Shown piece by piece: positions 24,953-33,612 of a DNA stretch of 64,000 bases. The notes beneath the pieces are model-generated. The model was not told the origin of the DNA. It made no database searches and was given only the letters and a program-made list of their open reading frames with translations. Origin of the DNA: Priestia taiwanensis (GTDB lineage Bacteria > Bacillota > Bacilli > Bacillales > Bacillaceae_G); contig NZ_BMFK01000001.1 in NCBI RefSeq assembly GCF_014638355.1, forward strand, positions 1,131,160 to 1,195,159. Direction: 5' to 3'. Each line of letters starts with the position of its first letter. The stretch's first letter is position 1. The translations under genes were made by a program, and so were the position numbers.

Positions 24953-25771
24953 TTACTTTTTACGAACTGCTACAAAATACATTTGAGCATTATTATTAGT
25001 TAATAAACCTCGTAATTCATTATCTAAATAAATCATAGATTCTTCACTAATATTATTTCCCCAATTGTTATAGCATTCATCTGTTAGGAATCCAAAATGA
25101 GTAGTAGATACAACTTCAAACTCTAGTGATTCTAATAATGTAACCATTTTATCAGCCGATATGGAATTATTCATTAAGAATTCTTTTTCGCTACGTGTAT
25201 AGAATTGTAAGAAGTTAGTGTGCAGACACTCGGGATTCCAAGAAGAGAATAAAAATAATCCATCCTGTACAAGAGTTTTTTTAATTTGTTCTAAAAATAA
25301 TATCCTTTTTTCATCAACTATATGATTAAAGGTTCCCATCATACAGGTAACTAAATTAAATTTTTCTGCATCTACTTCATCCGTAATAATATTTCTTTTT
25401 TCAAAATAAACATTGGCAACATTTTTACTCTGCTCACGGCAAATATCGAGTGCTGCATCTTCAATATCATACCCATAAGACTGAAATCCTAGGGACGATA
25501 ACCAAAGTGGATATCGGCCAGTTGCACAACCAATGTCTAGTGAAGTAAGTTGTTGACCATCATTACGTATAGTATTATTGACTATTTCTCGGACTAAGGA
25601 AATTTCAAGGAGTTTTTTTCTTTCGTCTGAAAAGGAACCATACTCATATTTAAGATAATTAATTAGTTTATAACCTAGCAATTGGTCTATTTCTCCATTT
25701 AATTCATTTGATGTCCCTTTATTTGGACTAGTAATCGTTTTAATAATGGAATCTTTCATTTCTTTTATCAT
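24953..25771 (-). CDS. Class I SAM-dependent methyltransferase
   Basis: The 272-aa protein has the Rossmann motif I region LTSLDIGCATGRYPLWLSSLG (about 77-97), then YDIEDAALDICRE, and FNLVTCMMGTFNHI as motif IV. Substrate is unknown. The start at ATG 25771 follows AGGAGG; the frame extends to 25843. A terminator-like hairpin with T run (25834-25859) lies 60 bases before the start codon and could be an attenuator or the end of an upstream decayed gene. Confidence 0.85.
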   Translation of the reverse strand: MIKEMKDSIIKTITSPNKGTSNELNGEIDQLLGYKLINYLKYEYGSFSDERKKLLEISLVREIVNNTIRNDGQQLTSLDIGCATGRYPLWLSSLGFQSYGYDIEDAALDICREQSKNVANVYFEKRNIITDEVDAEKFNLVTCMMGTFNHIVDEKRILFLEQIKKTLVQDGLFLFSSWNPECLHTNFLQFYTRSEKEFLMNNSISADKMVTLLESLEFEVVSTTHFGFLTDECYNNWGNNISEESMIYLDNELRGLLTNNNAQMYFVAVRKK

Positions 25772-25833
25772 CTTCTTCCTCCTAAAATTGAGTTCAAAGT
25801 GGTTTGGATAACCAATATTATGTTTGAAAGTGA

Positions 25834-25859
25834 AAAAAACCATTTGTAATTGGTTTTTT
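25834..25859 (-). terminator. Terminator-like hairpin just upstream of the methyltransferase
   Basis: AAAAAACCA (25834-25842) and TGGTTTTTT (25851-25859) flank an 8-base loop, with T run on both strands. Confidence 0.6.
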
Positions 25860-26522
25860 TGTTAGAAAATAGATCCTAAAAATAAAAAATGTAGAGAACT
25901 TATTCAACTACGTTTTTTATTTTCACTTCAAGATAGGATACGACAGCATGTAATTCCCATTTAGCTGAGTATTGTCCAACTGTTAAATGCGTACTACAAA
26001 TCCACCATACGCTAAAGATTCGGCTAGAATTGCTTTACCTAATTTGTTTACAAGTATAACCCCTTTTCTTTTTTATTTTTAATCAGTTTATCGACATGAT
26101 AAGGTCAAGAAACAAACGGTTATAGCTCTATTTTAATAATCGTTACATAGATGTTTCTATTACTAATCATAGATGCTAGAAAAACAAACTAACTGTTACT
26201 ACTGTTTTTCCGTAAAAGCTTCTATTAATCTCAAAATTTCACGTAGAAAAAACTTTGCTATGTTACATAGAGATTATTGAACAGCCCTCGCATTTACCTA
26301 TCATATCAAATAAAGTAATATTTTACCATAAAATAAATAGTATAAGAAAGAAGTCAACCCATTTTAGTCAAACCAAAATAAATTGACTCCTCATTAATAT
26401 TTGTTAATTGGATATTCAATAACTATTTAGGTTATGCAGGTATTGATATATTAGTATGAAGATAATACCCACACCTGTACGTGTTATAAAATATAACAGT
26501 CAGTAAATACCACATAAAAAAG
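25860..26522. other. Gene-free stretch with decayed coding fragments
   Basis: About 660 AT-rich bases without an intact gene. On the minus strand near 25910-26110, short protein-like stretches survive in shifting frames (for example GVILVNKLGKAILAESLAYG and TVGQYSAKWELHAVVSYLEV), broken by stops and frameshifts. They look like a decayed gene, which I cannot identify. The rest shows nothing. Confidence 0.35.
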
Positions 26523-26542
26523 AGCCATCTATACAGGTGGCT
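26523..26542 (-). terminator. Rho-independent terminator of the DUF5412 gene
   Basis: AGCCA/TGGCT stem with T run on the minus strand, 38 bases after the gene. Confidence 0.6.
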
Positions 26543-26579
26543 TATGTTTACTTTCATTCACTTAGAAATAATGGATTAA

Positions 26580-26984
26580 CTAGTTATTTCTAAAGTCATG
26601 CTTACCTTTCGGAACATTGAGAGTGCGGTTGTTAATTACAACAGTATCGCCATCTAGCCACTTAATATTTGCAATGTCTTCCTGATAACCCCAATAGATA
26701 TTTTTTGTTTTTCCATTTTTCTTGTTAAATACTAATTCACCTCGTATAGAGAACGCAGTCGTAGCTCCTCCATTAGATATATATGCTTTTACGGTATATT
26801 TTCCATCTGGAGAAGTTTTTTCTGTAAGATATTCTCCTGTTTTTAATCTCTCCATATTTAAAAAAAGTGAATGAATGCTATAGCCTCCTAGAGTGATTAG
26901 TAAAACACTAATAAATAAAATACTAATGAGTAAACTTCCTCGTTTCTTGTGCTGTTTTTTATTCTCTATTAGATTAGTAATCAA
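26580..26984 (-). CDS. DUF5412 family membrane-anchored protein
   Basis: This 134-aa protein has a basic N-terminus, one membrane segment (about 18-38) and an extracellular domain with the DUF5412 pattern SPDGKYTVKAYISNGGATTAFSIRGEL...KNIYWGYQEDIANIKWLDGDTVVINN. Family function is unknown. It is monocistronic, flanked by gene-poor DNA. Confidence 0.8.
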   Translation of the reverse strand: MITNLIENKKQHKKRGSLLISILFISVLLITLGGYSIHSLFLNMERLKTGEYLTEKTSPDGKYTVKAYISNGGATTAFSIRGELVFNKKNGKTKNIYWGYQEDIANIKWLDGDTVVINNRTLNVPKGKHDFRNN

Positions 26985-27260
26985 ATCGTGCCCTCCCTTT
27001 TTAATAAGTTATCTAATTATATTTATAATTTTATCGAATAAATATTAATTTTTTATTAAATAAAAACTAATATTTTATAAATCAGGAAAAAGAATTAATT
27101 ACCAGAACCGAATGCTAAAACATAAATTGAAACCACTTTTCCTTTCGAGTTCCAGGTAAAGTTGGAACAAAAAATTATCATGTAAGCTACTATGATTCCC
27201 TGACCTTTCTTTTGTTTATACTCATCCCTTCAAAAACAAAAGCATGCATTAGCCAACAAG

Positions 27261-27809
27261 CTAATCCATGCTTTTTATTGTCCGTCTCCAAATCATATGA
27301 TCATGTCCTTCTCCCCAATAATCCTTCAGCAAATAATCAGGCATTCCGAACTTTCTTCCCCATATTTTTTGAGCGGTTGTATAACCACTATCTAAACAAA
27401 ATTCATGTATTCCTCTATTAGATAACGTGCGGAGTACCTCATTCCACATTAGCGTTCCAATTCCATTCTTTTGATAGTCCGGTAATACAAATACCGTTCC
27501 TACTTCTACAACATCTTTCAATTCGCCATTCGTTTCTTTGACAACAATTTCTCGCGCAGGACCATATTCAATCGATCCTATGATTTTATTAGATTCTGAA
27601 TCTATTCCTAACAAAAAGTACCTCTCTTCGCCTTTACTATCAAAATCACTTTTTAAACACTTCTTTTTTCCCTCTATCTCACCTTCAATATCATGAACCA
27701 AATCTGCTAGACCATTTTTCGCAAACGTATCCTCGATAACTGTACGGAAAAACCCATGTAATTCTCCTATATCTGTAACTAACGGCCTTCTTATTAAAAT
27801 TTCACCCAT
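27261..27809 (-). CDS. GNAT N-acetyltransferase
   Basis: The 182-aa protein has the acetyl-CoA-binding region VEVGTVFVLPDYQKNGIGTLMWNEVL (about 108-133), with Q-x-x-G-I-G. I prefer ATG 27809 over 27851, as the longer form has no ribosome binding site. Substrate unknown. A hypothetical membrane protein and a methyltransferase follow on the same strand. Confidence 0.8.
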   Translation of the reverse strand: MGEILIRRPLVTDIGELHGFFRTVIEDTFAKNGLADLVHDIEGEIEGKKKCLKSDFDSKGEERYFLLGIDSESNKIIGSIEYGPAREIVVKETNGELKDVVEVGTVFVLPDYQKNGIGTLMWNEVLRTLSNRGIHEFCLDSGYTTAQKIWGRKFGMPDYLLKDYWGEGHDHMIWRRTIKSMD

Positions 27810-27870
27810 CTTGTATCTCGCCCCCTGTTTCTTTACACTATCTAACTCCATACAATTTGAAATCTACGGA

Positions 27871-28227
27871 CTATTTATCTACCAAAATATTCATTTCTCC
27901 ATCTGTAGCATATACAGACACTTTTTCACCATTTTTCTTATAAATTCTTAATGCACATTCTGACTCATCTTCATCGGTCACTTCTGTCCATCCCCATAAC
28001 CTAATTGTAAGATGATAATATTCTGGCATGCATCCAGCCGTTTGAACTGCACTCCATTGATATGTAGCAGACTTCTCTTCTTGATTAGCTTCTTTTACAA
28101 ATGCAAATAATGGTTCTGGAAAACCTTTATGAACTTTTGAAGGGTGGTGTGCTACTAAGAGAACTCCAATTAGTAATCCGAAATATAATAAATACTTTAA
28201 AACCTTTTTCTGCTGTGCCGTCACCAT
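27871..28227 (-). CDS. Hypothetical protein with one N-terminal membrane segment
   Basis: This 118-aa protein has a short basic N-terminus, one membrane segment (about 11-26) and an acidic extracellular part with two Cys residues (TAGC and ESEC) that may pair. No family is recognised. The start lies behind GGAGG, about 7 bases away. Confidence 0.65.
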   Translation of the reverse strand: MVTAQQKKVLKYLLYFGLLIGVLLVAHHPSKVHKGFPEPLFAFVKEANQEEKSATYQWSAVQTAGCMPEYYHLTIRLWGWTEVTDEDESECALRIYKKNGEKVSVYATDGEMNILVDK

Positions 28228-28294
28228 AATTCCTCCATCTATTAATCAAGTCACTTGGATAAGTTTACCACACCCTTCACAGCACTTATACAAA

Positions 28295-28325
28295 AATACT
28301 TAGCAGAAGGAATCCACTAAGTATT
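28295..28325 (-). terminator. Rho-independent terminator of the leader-controlled methyltransferase
   Basis: AATACTTAG/CTAAGTATT stem followed by T run on the minus strand, eight bases past the gene. Confidence 0.75.
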
Positions 28326-28332
28326 CTTCACC

Positions 28333-29094
28333 TTATATAGCTTCTGCTTTCAACACGAAACGATGTTGCTTCACTTCGAAATATCCTTGTTTCTGAATGG
28401 TACGATGAATATCATAAAGTGACTCTATATACGCATCCACCGTAAATCCTGGGACTTGCCAAGGGATAGCAGTTAAATAGTAGATACAAGCACCTACATC
28501 GTAAAATCGTGAAACAGAGACGTCTTCCATACTATAGGCTACTTTGAAGTTATGTTTCTCTAATTCGTCTACCGCATACTTCAAATTCCAATGAGCGAAT
28601 TCGTCATGCGGTTCCGCTCCTAGTTGGTCATTGAGGTCCACATAGTCTAATCCACCAACTTGTTGTGTAATAAACATTCCTCCGTCTGAAATAATTCGTC
28701 TTAATTCTTTCGGATCATATGATTCATGTTGATTCATAATGAACGAGAAATACTTATCTTCAAAAGGTAGTGAACTATCCTCTTCAAAATAAACAACCTT
28801 CACACCAAGTGGCTCTAGTCTTTCTTTTGCAATTGAAACATTCGGTACATATCCTTCTGTCGCATGCGTCGACATTGGGAATGGCTTGAGATGCGATAGA
28901 AATTCCCCTCCACCAGTTCCCATATCAAGCATTGTATCAGCACTACGAATGTAAGGAAGTACCATACTCCCAAATGACCACGGTAATAACTGCGACTGCA
29001 TACGTCCTGTTCCTGAAATATATGAAAAATCCCAACCAGAAAACCCTTTATTTGCTTCTTCTAAGAAATAAGTAAACTCTTTATCTTTTAACAT
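28333..29094 (-). CDS. Class I SAM-dependent methyltransferase with a leader-type 5' region
   Basis: The 253-aa protein has Rossmann motif I TMLDMGTGGGEFLSHL (about 53-68), post-I region THATEGYVPNVSIAKERL, and motif IV FSFIMNQHES. The C-terminal part (about 150-253) is less conserved. Substrate unknown; neither rRNA nor a metabolite can be chosen from sequence. Start ATG 29094 lies behind GGAGGG. That ribosome binding site is complementary to an upstream element, and an 8-codon ORF precedes it, as in translational attenuators of erm/cat genes. Confidence 0.82.
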   Translation of the reverse strand: MLKDKEFTYFLEEANKGFSGWDFSYISGTGRMQSQLLPWSFGSMVLPYIRSADTMLDMGTGGGEFLSHLKPFPMSTHATEGYVPNVSIAKERLEPLGVKVVYFEEDSSLPFEDKYFSFIMNQHESYDPKELRRIISDGGMFITQQVGGLDYVDLNDQLGAEPHDEFAHWNLKYAVDELEKHNFKVAYSMEDVSVSRFYDVGACIYYLTAIPWQVPGFTVDAYIESLYDIHRTIQKQGYFEVKQHRFVLKAEAI

Positions 29095-29101
29095 ATTTAT
29101 A

Positions 29102-29154
29102 CCCTCCGATTTTTTTGTTTTATACACGTGAACTTTCTTTCTATATCCGGAGGG
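29102..29154 (-). promoter_or_regulatory. Ribosome-binding-site sequestering hairpin of the methyltransferase
   Basis: On the minus strand, CCCTCCGGAT (29154-29145) is complementary to ATCGGAGGG (29110-29102), which contains the Shine-Dalgarno of the methyltransferase, apart from one bulged base. A second possible pairing, GTGAAC (29194-29189) with GTTCAC (29133-29128), joins the upstream ORF to the loop, and the two pairings conflict. Confidence 0.5.
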
Positions 29155-29177
29155 CCTCTTATTTTTGATAAACGGTT

Positions 29178-29204
29178 TTATATTTCATGTTCACATATAA
29201 GCAT
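29178..29204 (-). CDS. Short upstream ORF MLICEHEI
   Basis: Eight codons from ATG 29204 with AAAGGAG 6 bases upstream, 17 bases after the DUF6176 stop. It ends 23 bases before the sequestering arm of the methyltransferase ribosome binding site. A leader role is inferred from position. Confidence 0.4.
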   Translation of the reverse strand: MLICEHEI

Positions 29205-29220
29205 AACGTTCTCCTTTTTC

Positions 29221-29580
29221 TTATTTTTTATCTAATACATGAATAGCTTCTTGCATCTCTTCTTGAATCATCACAACTTGTGTATCCATATCCTTGCATC
29301 CCCAAGTTGGATCAATACATTCTTCCCAAAACGCTAGATGAATTTGATCAATTTCATGATGTGATTCTTCAACAAGTGCGCCACCAACACCTTGGATGGA
29401 GTACCAATATAAATATTCATCTTCTTCATCTTTTTCACGGAATATTGTTTCTACGTACATCTTTTCATCCTTCAATGTAAGGAGCACTTCTTTCATATGC
29501 TTATTTAATACTTCCATCCACGCATCTACTCGATCACTTTTTCCTTGTTTTATTTTAAATTTAGAGAGTTCAATGTTCAT
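29221..29580 (-). CDS. DUF6176 family protein
   Basis: The 119-aa protein matches the DUF6176 pattern, with ELSKFKIKQGKSDRVDAWM at the N-terminus and YLYWYSIQGVGGALVEES in the middle. It resembles small ABM-like or ferredoxin-like folds. Function unknown. It lies just upstream of the short ORF and the methyltransferase on the same strand, so they may share a transcript. Confidence 0.75.
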   Translation of the reverse strand: MNIELSKFKIKQGKSDRVDAWMEVLNKHMKEVLLTLKDEKMYVETIFREKDEEDEYLYWYSIQGVGGALVEESHHEIDQIHLAFWEECIDPTWGCKDMDTQVVMIQEEMQEAIHVLDKK

Positions 29581-29641
29581 ATGTATAGTACAATCCCTTC
29601 TGCAACTATTATAATTATGAGAATTTTATCTTTGGAAATTT

Positions 29642-30487
29642 TCAACCAAAAGCTTGTGCTGAAATTCCATATAGGTTTTTATTTCGCTTCGGTAATTCGT
29701 CTGCTCCTAGCATCATAATTGGTGCTTGAGCAACCTTTTCAAAGCCAAGTGTTTCGAGCGAAAGTACGTAGTCTTCCTTCCCTTCTGGTAGATCCACCCG
29801 TACCTTTCCTGGATACCCTTTCGCAAGATGATGAATAATTAGCGTTGCAATTTCATCATTTGTCGCAATAACAGGAGCTAATAGTAATAAATCTTCACGT
29901 TCCATACTTATTCCAAATCCTAGTACTTCTCCATCGTCGTTTTTGACAACAATCGTTTGTTTTGAATGACCTATTCGTGCTGTTACCATCTCTTTTCGTT
30001 TTGCTCCAAATGCTTCTTCATCTAACTTAACGAGGTGCGATAAATCACTTTCTCGATATGGAAATACATTGTATGTAGAAGCGTTGATTTCCGCATGGTA
30101 CTCACTACAGGTATATAAATTTACATGGCTAACCGTTCGAAAGCCTAATTTTTCATACAATGGCTTTCCTTCATTTGTAGCAATTAGTATACTTGGTGTT
30201 TCGGATGGAATTGTCCGTAAACAAACTTCCACTATCTCTTGACCAAGCCCTTTTCTCTGATGATCGGGATGGACGATTACTAAGCCAACAGAAGCTAGCT
30301 GAGCTGCATAAGGAGCAATAACTGTGCTGGATACAAGTTGACCATCCTCGTTTACATGACCAAAAGACTTTGTACAATCCATCACTGCCAATAATTCATT
30401 TTCTTTATAACTCCAACCTACAGAATAAATTAAATCCAATAGTTTCGTCACATCTTTATAATTTAGCTGTTCAATTGAATACGTCAT
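29642..30487 (-). CDS. GNAT acetyltransferase with a second GNAT-like domain
   Basis: The 281-aa protein has a complete N-terminal GNAT domain with VGLVIVHPDHQRKGLGQEIVEVCL (about 67-90) and a second, weaker GNAT-like domain (about 150-275) without a clear Q-x-x-G-x-G/A. This YitH/YdaF-like double layout occurs in Bacillus. ATG 30487 is the second of two adjacent ATGs and is 7 bases from GGAGAGG. Substrate unknown. Confidence 0.8.
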   Translation of the reverse strand: MTYSIEQLNYKDVTKLLDLIYSVGWSYKENELLAVMDCTKSFGHVNEDGQLVSSTVIAPYAAQLASVGLVIVHPDHQRKGLGQEIVEVCLRTIPSETPSILIATNEGKPLYEKLGFRTVSHVNLYTCSEYHAEINASTYNVFPYRESDLSHLVKLDEEAFGAKRKEMVTARIGHSKQTIVVKNDDGEVLGFGISMEREDLLLLAPVIATNDEIATLIIHHLAKGYPGKVRVDLPEGKEDYVLSLETLGFEKVAQAPIMMLGADELPKRNKNLYGISAQAFG

Positions 30488-30527
30488 CATACCCTCTCCT
30501 TTTCACTATGAAACAATAGTTACTCCC

Positions 30528-30998
30528 TTACAAACTAGTGACTATTTTATTGTTGATAATATGCTCTATCGTCTTAGGCAATGACATAGGAAGAGACATT
30601 AATTTCCCAACTAACACTGCCGGCAATAACGTAATGGAATTCAGCTCGCTTACTTTATGCCAAGCAAAGTGAAGTGTTGCATTCGTCTCTTGTTCATACC
30701 CGTCGAAGATTGTTTGTTTCTGTAAAGTAATAGATTCTGGTACTTCGATAAGGTAATGGAATTCTACTCCACTTATAGGTTGATTGTTATATTCAAAGAA
30801 ATTCTCCACGATCCATAATAGTTGTTTCATTTGTACTTCTATGCCTAACTCTTCTTGAAATTCTCTTTTTAATCCGGCTAATGTTGTCTCTTGTGCAGCA
30901 ACATCACCTCCAGGTAAAATCCAAAAGTCATCCATCTTATGTAATAGAACATGTCCATCATGAATTGCAATGCCCGCTGCTCTAATATTCCTTCTCAC
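30528..30998 (-). CDS. NUDIX hydrolase
   Basis: The 156-aa protein has the NUDIX box region PGGDVAAQETTLAGLKREFQEELGI (about 28-52). I choose GTG 30998 with AGGAGGTG 6-7 bases upstream. A longer in-frame start (31106) would overlap the upstream GNAT gene by about 95 bases and is unlikely. It follows the GNAT gene by 13 bases, so they are probably co-transcribed. Substrate unknown. Confidence 0.83.
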   Translation of the reverse strand: MRRNIRAAGIAIHDGHVLLHKMDDFWILPGGDVAAQETTLAGLKREFQEELGIEVQMKQLLWIVENFFEYNNQPISGVEFHYLIEVPESITLQKQTIFDGYEQETNATLHFAWHKVSELNSITLLPAVLVGKLMSLPMSLPKTIEHIINNKIVTSL

Positions 30999-31011
30999 GC
31001 CAACACCTCCT

Positions 31012-31443
31012 CTAGCGAAGACTTTTCGCAAAGCCAATACTCCGTGCAACATATCCTCTTTTTTCATAAAATTTATGGGCGGCAATTCGTTCCTCACGGT
31101 TGCCACTATTCAAACTAATTCCAGTAGCACCACTACTTCGAGCCCATTCTTCCGCTTCTTCTAGTAATCTCTTACCGACACCTTGATTACGATAAGTAGC
31201 ATCGACAATAAAGGCCTGAATACGAATAAATGAACCGTCCATTTCATAATAAAAACTTTTCACTAATCCAATCATTGCAATTATTTTTTCATTATCAATC
31301 GCTACTAACGTATGATAATTCGGACTCGAAGTAATATATGTAAGCCGTTGTTTCATTTGTTCAGTAGAAGTTGGATATCCAAGTTGCTCCATAAGCGGTG
31401 CTAATTGTCTATAATCATCTAGAATGGATTCCCGAATCTCCAT
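31012..31443 (-). CDS. GNAT N-acetyltransferase
   Basis: The 143-aa protein has RIQAFIVDATYRNQGVGKRLLEEAEEWA (about 72-99), the acetyl-CoA-binding signature, and GISLNSGNREERIAAHKFYEKRGYV at the end. GGGAGGAAAGCAG precedes the ATG. It overlaps the end of the ASCH gene by 29 bases and is followed by the NUDIX gene, so a three-gene unit is likely. Substrate unknown. Confidence 0.85.
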   Translation of the reverse strand: MEIRESILDDYRQLAPLMEQLGYPTSTEQMKQRLTYITSSPNYHTLVAIDNEKIIAMIGLVKSFYYEMDGSFIRIQAFIVDATYRNQGVGKRLLEEAEEWARSSGATGISLNSGNREERIAAHKFYEKRGYVARSIGFAKSLR

Positions 31444-31906
31444 CTGCTTTCCTCCCGTACACTAATTCAAATCGTTCACATACAACTGGCATTTTATGAT
31501 GAAACTCTAGATCTAAACCTTCCATTCCTCTTCTAAAAAAAGCCTCATGGGCATCACGCCAATATTGCAGAGAACGATCCCCTGCACCTTCTCGGTACGC
31601 ATGCTCTTCCTTTACTTCATCAAAAGGAACAACTTCTACTGCCACTGTTTTGATAATCGCAACAGCTATTCCATTCCCGTCCAATACGATATTATAAAGA
31701 CCAATGTGTGGTAGTGGTTCGTTTTCCAACTCGTACAGTGTATAATTGGAAGCTGTCGCAGTTTTTCTTCCTTCGATAACCCATGTTGCTAATTTATCGG
31801 CGAGTTCTTTTGAATCACCAAACGCCCAAGCATCGTACGTATCTGGAACTTCTGTATTTATCTTCTTATAGTCTTCCCATAATTGAACAACCGACTGATT
31901 TTCCAT
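31415..31906 (-). CDS. ASCH domain protein
   Basis: The 163-aa protein has the ASCH layout, with WAFGDSKELADKLATWVIEGRKTATASNY (about 27-55), GNGIAVAIIKTVAVEVVPFDEV, and YWRDAHEAFF near the end. ASCH folds resemble PUA domains and are proposed to bind RNA; some ASCH enzymes hydrolyse acylated nucleosides. Function here is unknown. Overlapping translation with the GNAT gene suggests a shared mRNA. Confidence 0.82.
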   Translation of the reverse strand: MENQSVVQLWEDYKKINTEVPDTYDAWAFGDSKELADKLATWVIEGRKTATASNYTLYELENEPLPHIGLYNIVLDGNGIAVAIIKTVAVEVVPFDEVKEEHAYREGAGDRSLQYWRDAHEAFFRRGMEGLDLEFHHKMPVVCERFELVYGRKADGDSGIHSR

Positions 31907-31925
31907 ATGTATAAACCAACTTTCT

Positions 31926-32387
31926 TTATCTCGTCGTGCTTACACGTTGAAGCAATTGAATTACTGCTTCTTGCTCTTTTTCGATTGCTACATCAAGAGC
32001 ACTCTTACCATCGTCTTTCGTCTTATGGACGTCTGCACCGTTATCAATTAATACTTGAACAATATCGGTTGCTCCTAATAATGCTGCCTCGTGAAGACTT
32101 GTCCATCCCCCACTTTGTGTCGTATGAACATCTGTACCATGTTCAAGAAGTAGTTTCACGATAGTTAATTGCTTGTTCGCTACCGCTGCATGGAGGGGAA
32201 TATTTCCATTATTGTTCTTTGCTTTAAGATGAACATCGGCACCAAATTCTATTAATACCTTAACTGTCTCTTCATGACCAAAATAAGCTGCTAAATGTAG
32301 CGCACTCCATCCATCCTCACTAAGGGCATGTACAAGTGTACAATCTTCCTTTAATAACGCCTTAACCACTTCTGTATTACCGTTCAT
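31926..32387 (-). CDS. Ankyrin repeat protein
   Basis: The 153-aa protein consists of about four ankyrin repeats, with the TALHLAA-like hallmark in SALHLAAYFGHEETVKVLIEFGADV, IPLHAAVANKQLTIVKLLLEHG, TSLHEAALLGATDIVQVLIDNG and SALDVAIEK. These repeats form protein-binding surfaces. There is no signal peptide, so it is cytosolic. No good Shine-Dalgarno precedes ATG 32387, and the frame upstream looks coding (GETITTAAM) without an in-frame standard start, so the true start may be a rare codon. Confidence 0.8.
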   Translation of the reverse strand: MNGNTEVVKALLKEDCTLVHALSEDGWSALHLAAYFGHEETVKVLIEFGADVHLKAKNNNGNIPLHAAVANKQLTIVKLLLEHGTDVHTTQSGGWTSLHEAALLGATDIVQVLIDNGADVHKTKDDGKSALDVAIEKEQEAVIQLLQRVSTTR

Positions 32388-32493
32388 CGCTGCAGTTGTA
32401 ATTGTCTCACCTACTTTTTACTATTCTTAATTTTCAGACTAAAAATAGTATAACACAGCATATTTATTGGAACAAAATGTAATTACTATCTTT

Positions 32494-32847
32494 TCAATGT
32501 GAAACAAGGGAACTTATATATTTAATGACATTCGTTTGAACGAATAAAAATAGCGCCCAACCACCAATGCCAAAAAACAGCGCGATAATTAAGTGGATAG
32601 AATTTTGCATGGCGATGTATACGATAAATACTAATACAATTGTAGCTGGTAATCCTTTTAATACTCCAAGAAGGAATGTGCTTAATGCCCCTTGACTCTC
32701 ACCTTGTACAAAGAGCCAAATAATACTCAGTATTGTCACTAATGGAAGTGCTGCGATAACGCCTCCCTGTGCCGGATATCTTCTCGCTATTTCTGTAATG
32801 ACTCCAATTACAATTGCAGAAACGAAAACTTTTATGAACGTGTACAT
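32494..32847 (-). CDS. DUF3147 family membrane protein
   Basis: This 117-aa protein has three to four membrane segments and the DUF3147 pattern (TEIARRYPAQGGVIAALPLVTILSIIWL). Function unknown. Its start overlaps the end of the MarR gene by 16 bases, indicating co-translation, so MarR probably controls it. Confidence 0.8.
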   Translation of the reverse strand: MYTFIKVFVSAIVIGVITEIARRYPAQGGVIAALPLVTILSIIWLFVQGESQGALSTFLLGVLKGLPATIVLVFIVYIAMQNSIHLIIALFFGIGGWALFLFVQTNVIKYISSLVSH

Positions 32848-33254
32848 AGTTGTGCTTTCTCCTTCAACAATGCAAATCCATCTATAATTGTCTGCCTCTC
32901 TTCCGCCGTCATTGCTTCAAATACATGCGTTAACTTCTCTTCATCTAAGCTAGAATGGCGATGAAGAATTTCCTGCCCACTAGCCGTTAGCTTTAAAATA
33001 ACTCTTCGTTCATCTTCTTTCGATCGTGTCTTAATAATATATTCTTTCTCTAATAATCTCTTCACATGTTCTGAAGCAGTGTTATGGGATACTTGAATAG
33101 ATTCAGCAATCTTCTTAATCCCGACTTCCTTTTCTTTTTCAATTACTTGCATAATCCTCACACTTTGATGGGAAATTTTCTCTTGATGTGGGTATCTCAA
33201 ATAATAATATATCTCCGTCCAAAATTGGTTCATATCACCAACTTGCTTTTTCAT
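32832..33254 (-). CDS. MarR family transcriptional regulator
   Basis: This 140-aa winged-helix protein has the MarR pattern VGIKKIAESIQVSHNTASEHVKRLLEKEYIIKTRSKEDERRVILKLTASG. I choose the second ATG (33254) because GAGGAGG is 6 bases upstream of it. The pair with DUF3147 is a typical small MarR operon. Direct repeats TATACGA (33276-33282, 33294-33300) in its promoter region may be operator half-sites. Ligand unknown. Confidence 0.87.
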   Translation of the reverse strand: MKKQVGDMNQFWTEIYYYLRYPHQEKISHQSVRIMQVIEKEKEVGIKKIAESIQVSHNTASEHVKRLLEKEYIIKTRSKEDERRVILKLTASGQEILHRHSSLDEEKLTHVFEAMTAEERQTIIDGFALLKEKAQLCTRS

Positions 33255-33275
33255 ACTCATCCTCCTCTATCGTTC

Positions 33276-33300
33276 TATACGAATATATCTTATTATACGA
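33276..33300. promoter_or_regulatory. Possible MarR operator
   Basis: TATACGA is repeated with an 18-base period just upstream of the marR start. The position suits autoregulation, but the symmetry is imperfect. Confidence 0.35.
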
Positions 33301-33430
33301 TATAAATAAGAATGTTCAAACAATTAACCTCCGACAAAATACTATGTTTTAAACACGGGGAACTAAAACAACATTTATATTTACTAAATAATTCCATAAT
33401 AAAAATATATAGCTAACTACTTTTAACAAT

Positions 33431-33466
33431 AAAAAATGCCAACCGAATACTCGGTTGGCATTTTTT
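33431..33466 (-). terminator. Rho-independent terminator of the rap-phr unit
   Basis: AAAAAATGCCAACCGA and TCGGTTGGCATTTTTT are perfectly complementary. Its right edge touches the phr stop codon. Confidence 0.9.
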
Positions 33467-33612
33467 TAAATCATTTTCCCATGTTCTGATGAGAATAAAA
33501 TTACACCGTTATTTTCTACTGAAGCACTATCTGTTTGAGCAGATACACCTAGTCCAAGAGATAAAACAGCTACACTTATCATTCCTAATACACTTAATTT
33601 AATTTTTTTCAT
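33466..33612 (-). CDS. Phr-type pre-pheromone peptide (48 aa)
   Basis: The ORF begins at an ATGA overlap with the rap stop. It has a basic N-terminus and hydrophobic segment (MKKIKLSVLGMISVAVLSL), ending near AQT. It then has a short extracellular part ending in SEHGKMI. Phr peptides are exported, trimmed to a C-terminal penta- to heptapeptide and re-imported to inhibit the cognate Rap. The last seven residues resemble YAHGKDI of a known B. thuringiensis Phr (from memory), so SEHGKMI is my predicted pheromone. Confidence 0.85.
   Translation of the reverse strand: MKKIKLSVLGMISVAVLSLGLGVSAQTDSASVENNGVILFSSEHGKMI

Noticed and set aside
30999..31106. Upstream extension of the NUDIX gene
   Set aside because: It would overlap the GNAT gene by about 95 bases, while GTG 30998 has an ideal AGGAGGTG.
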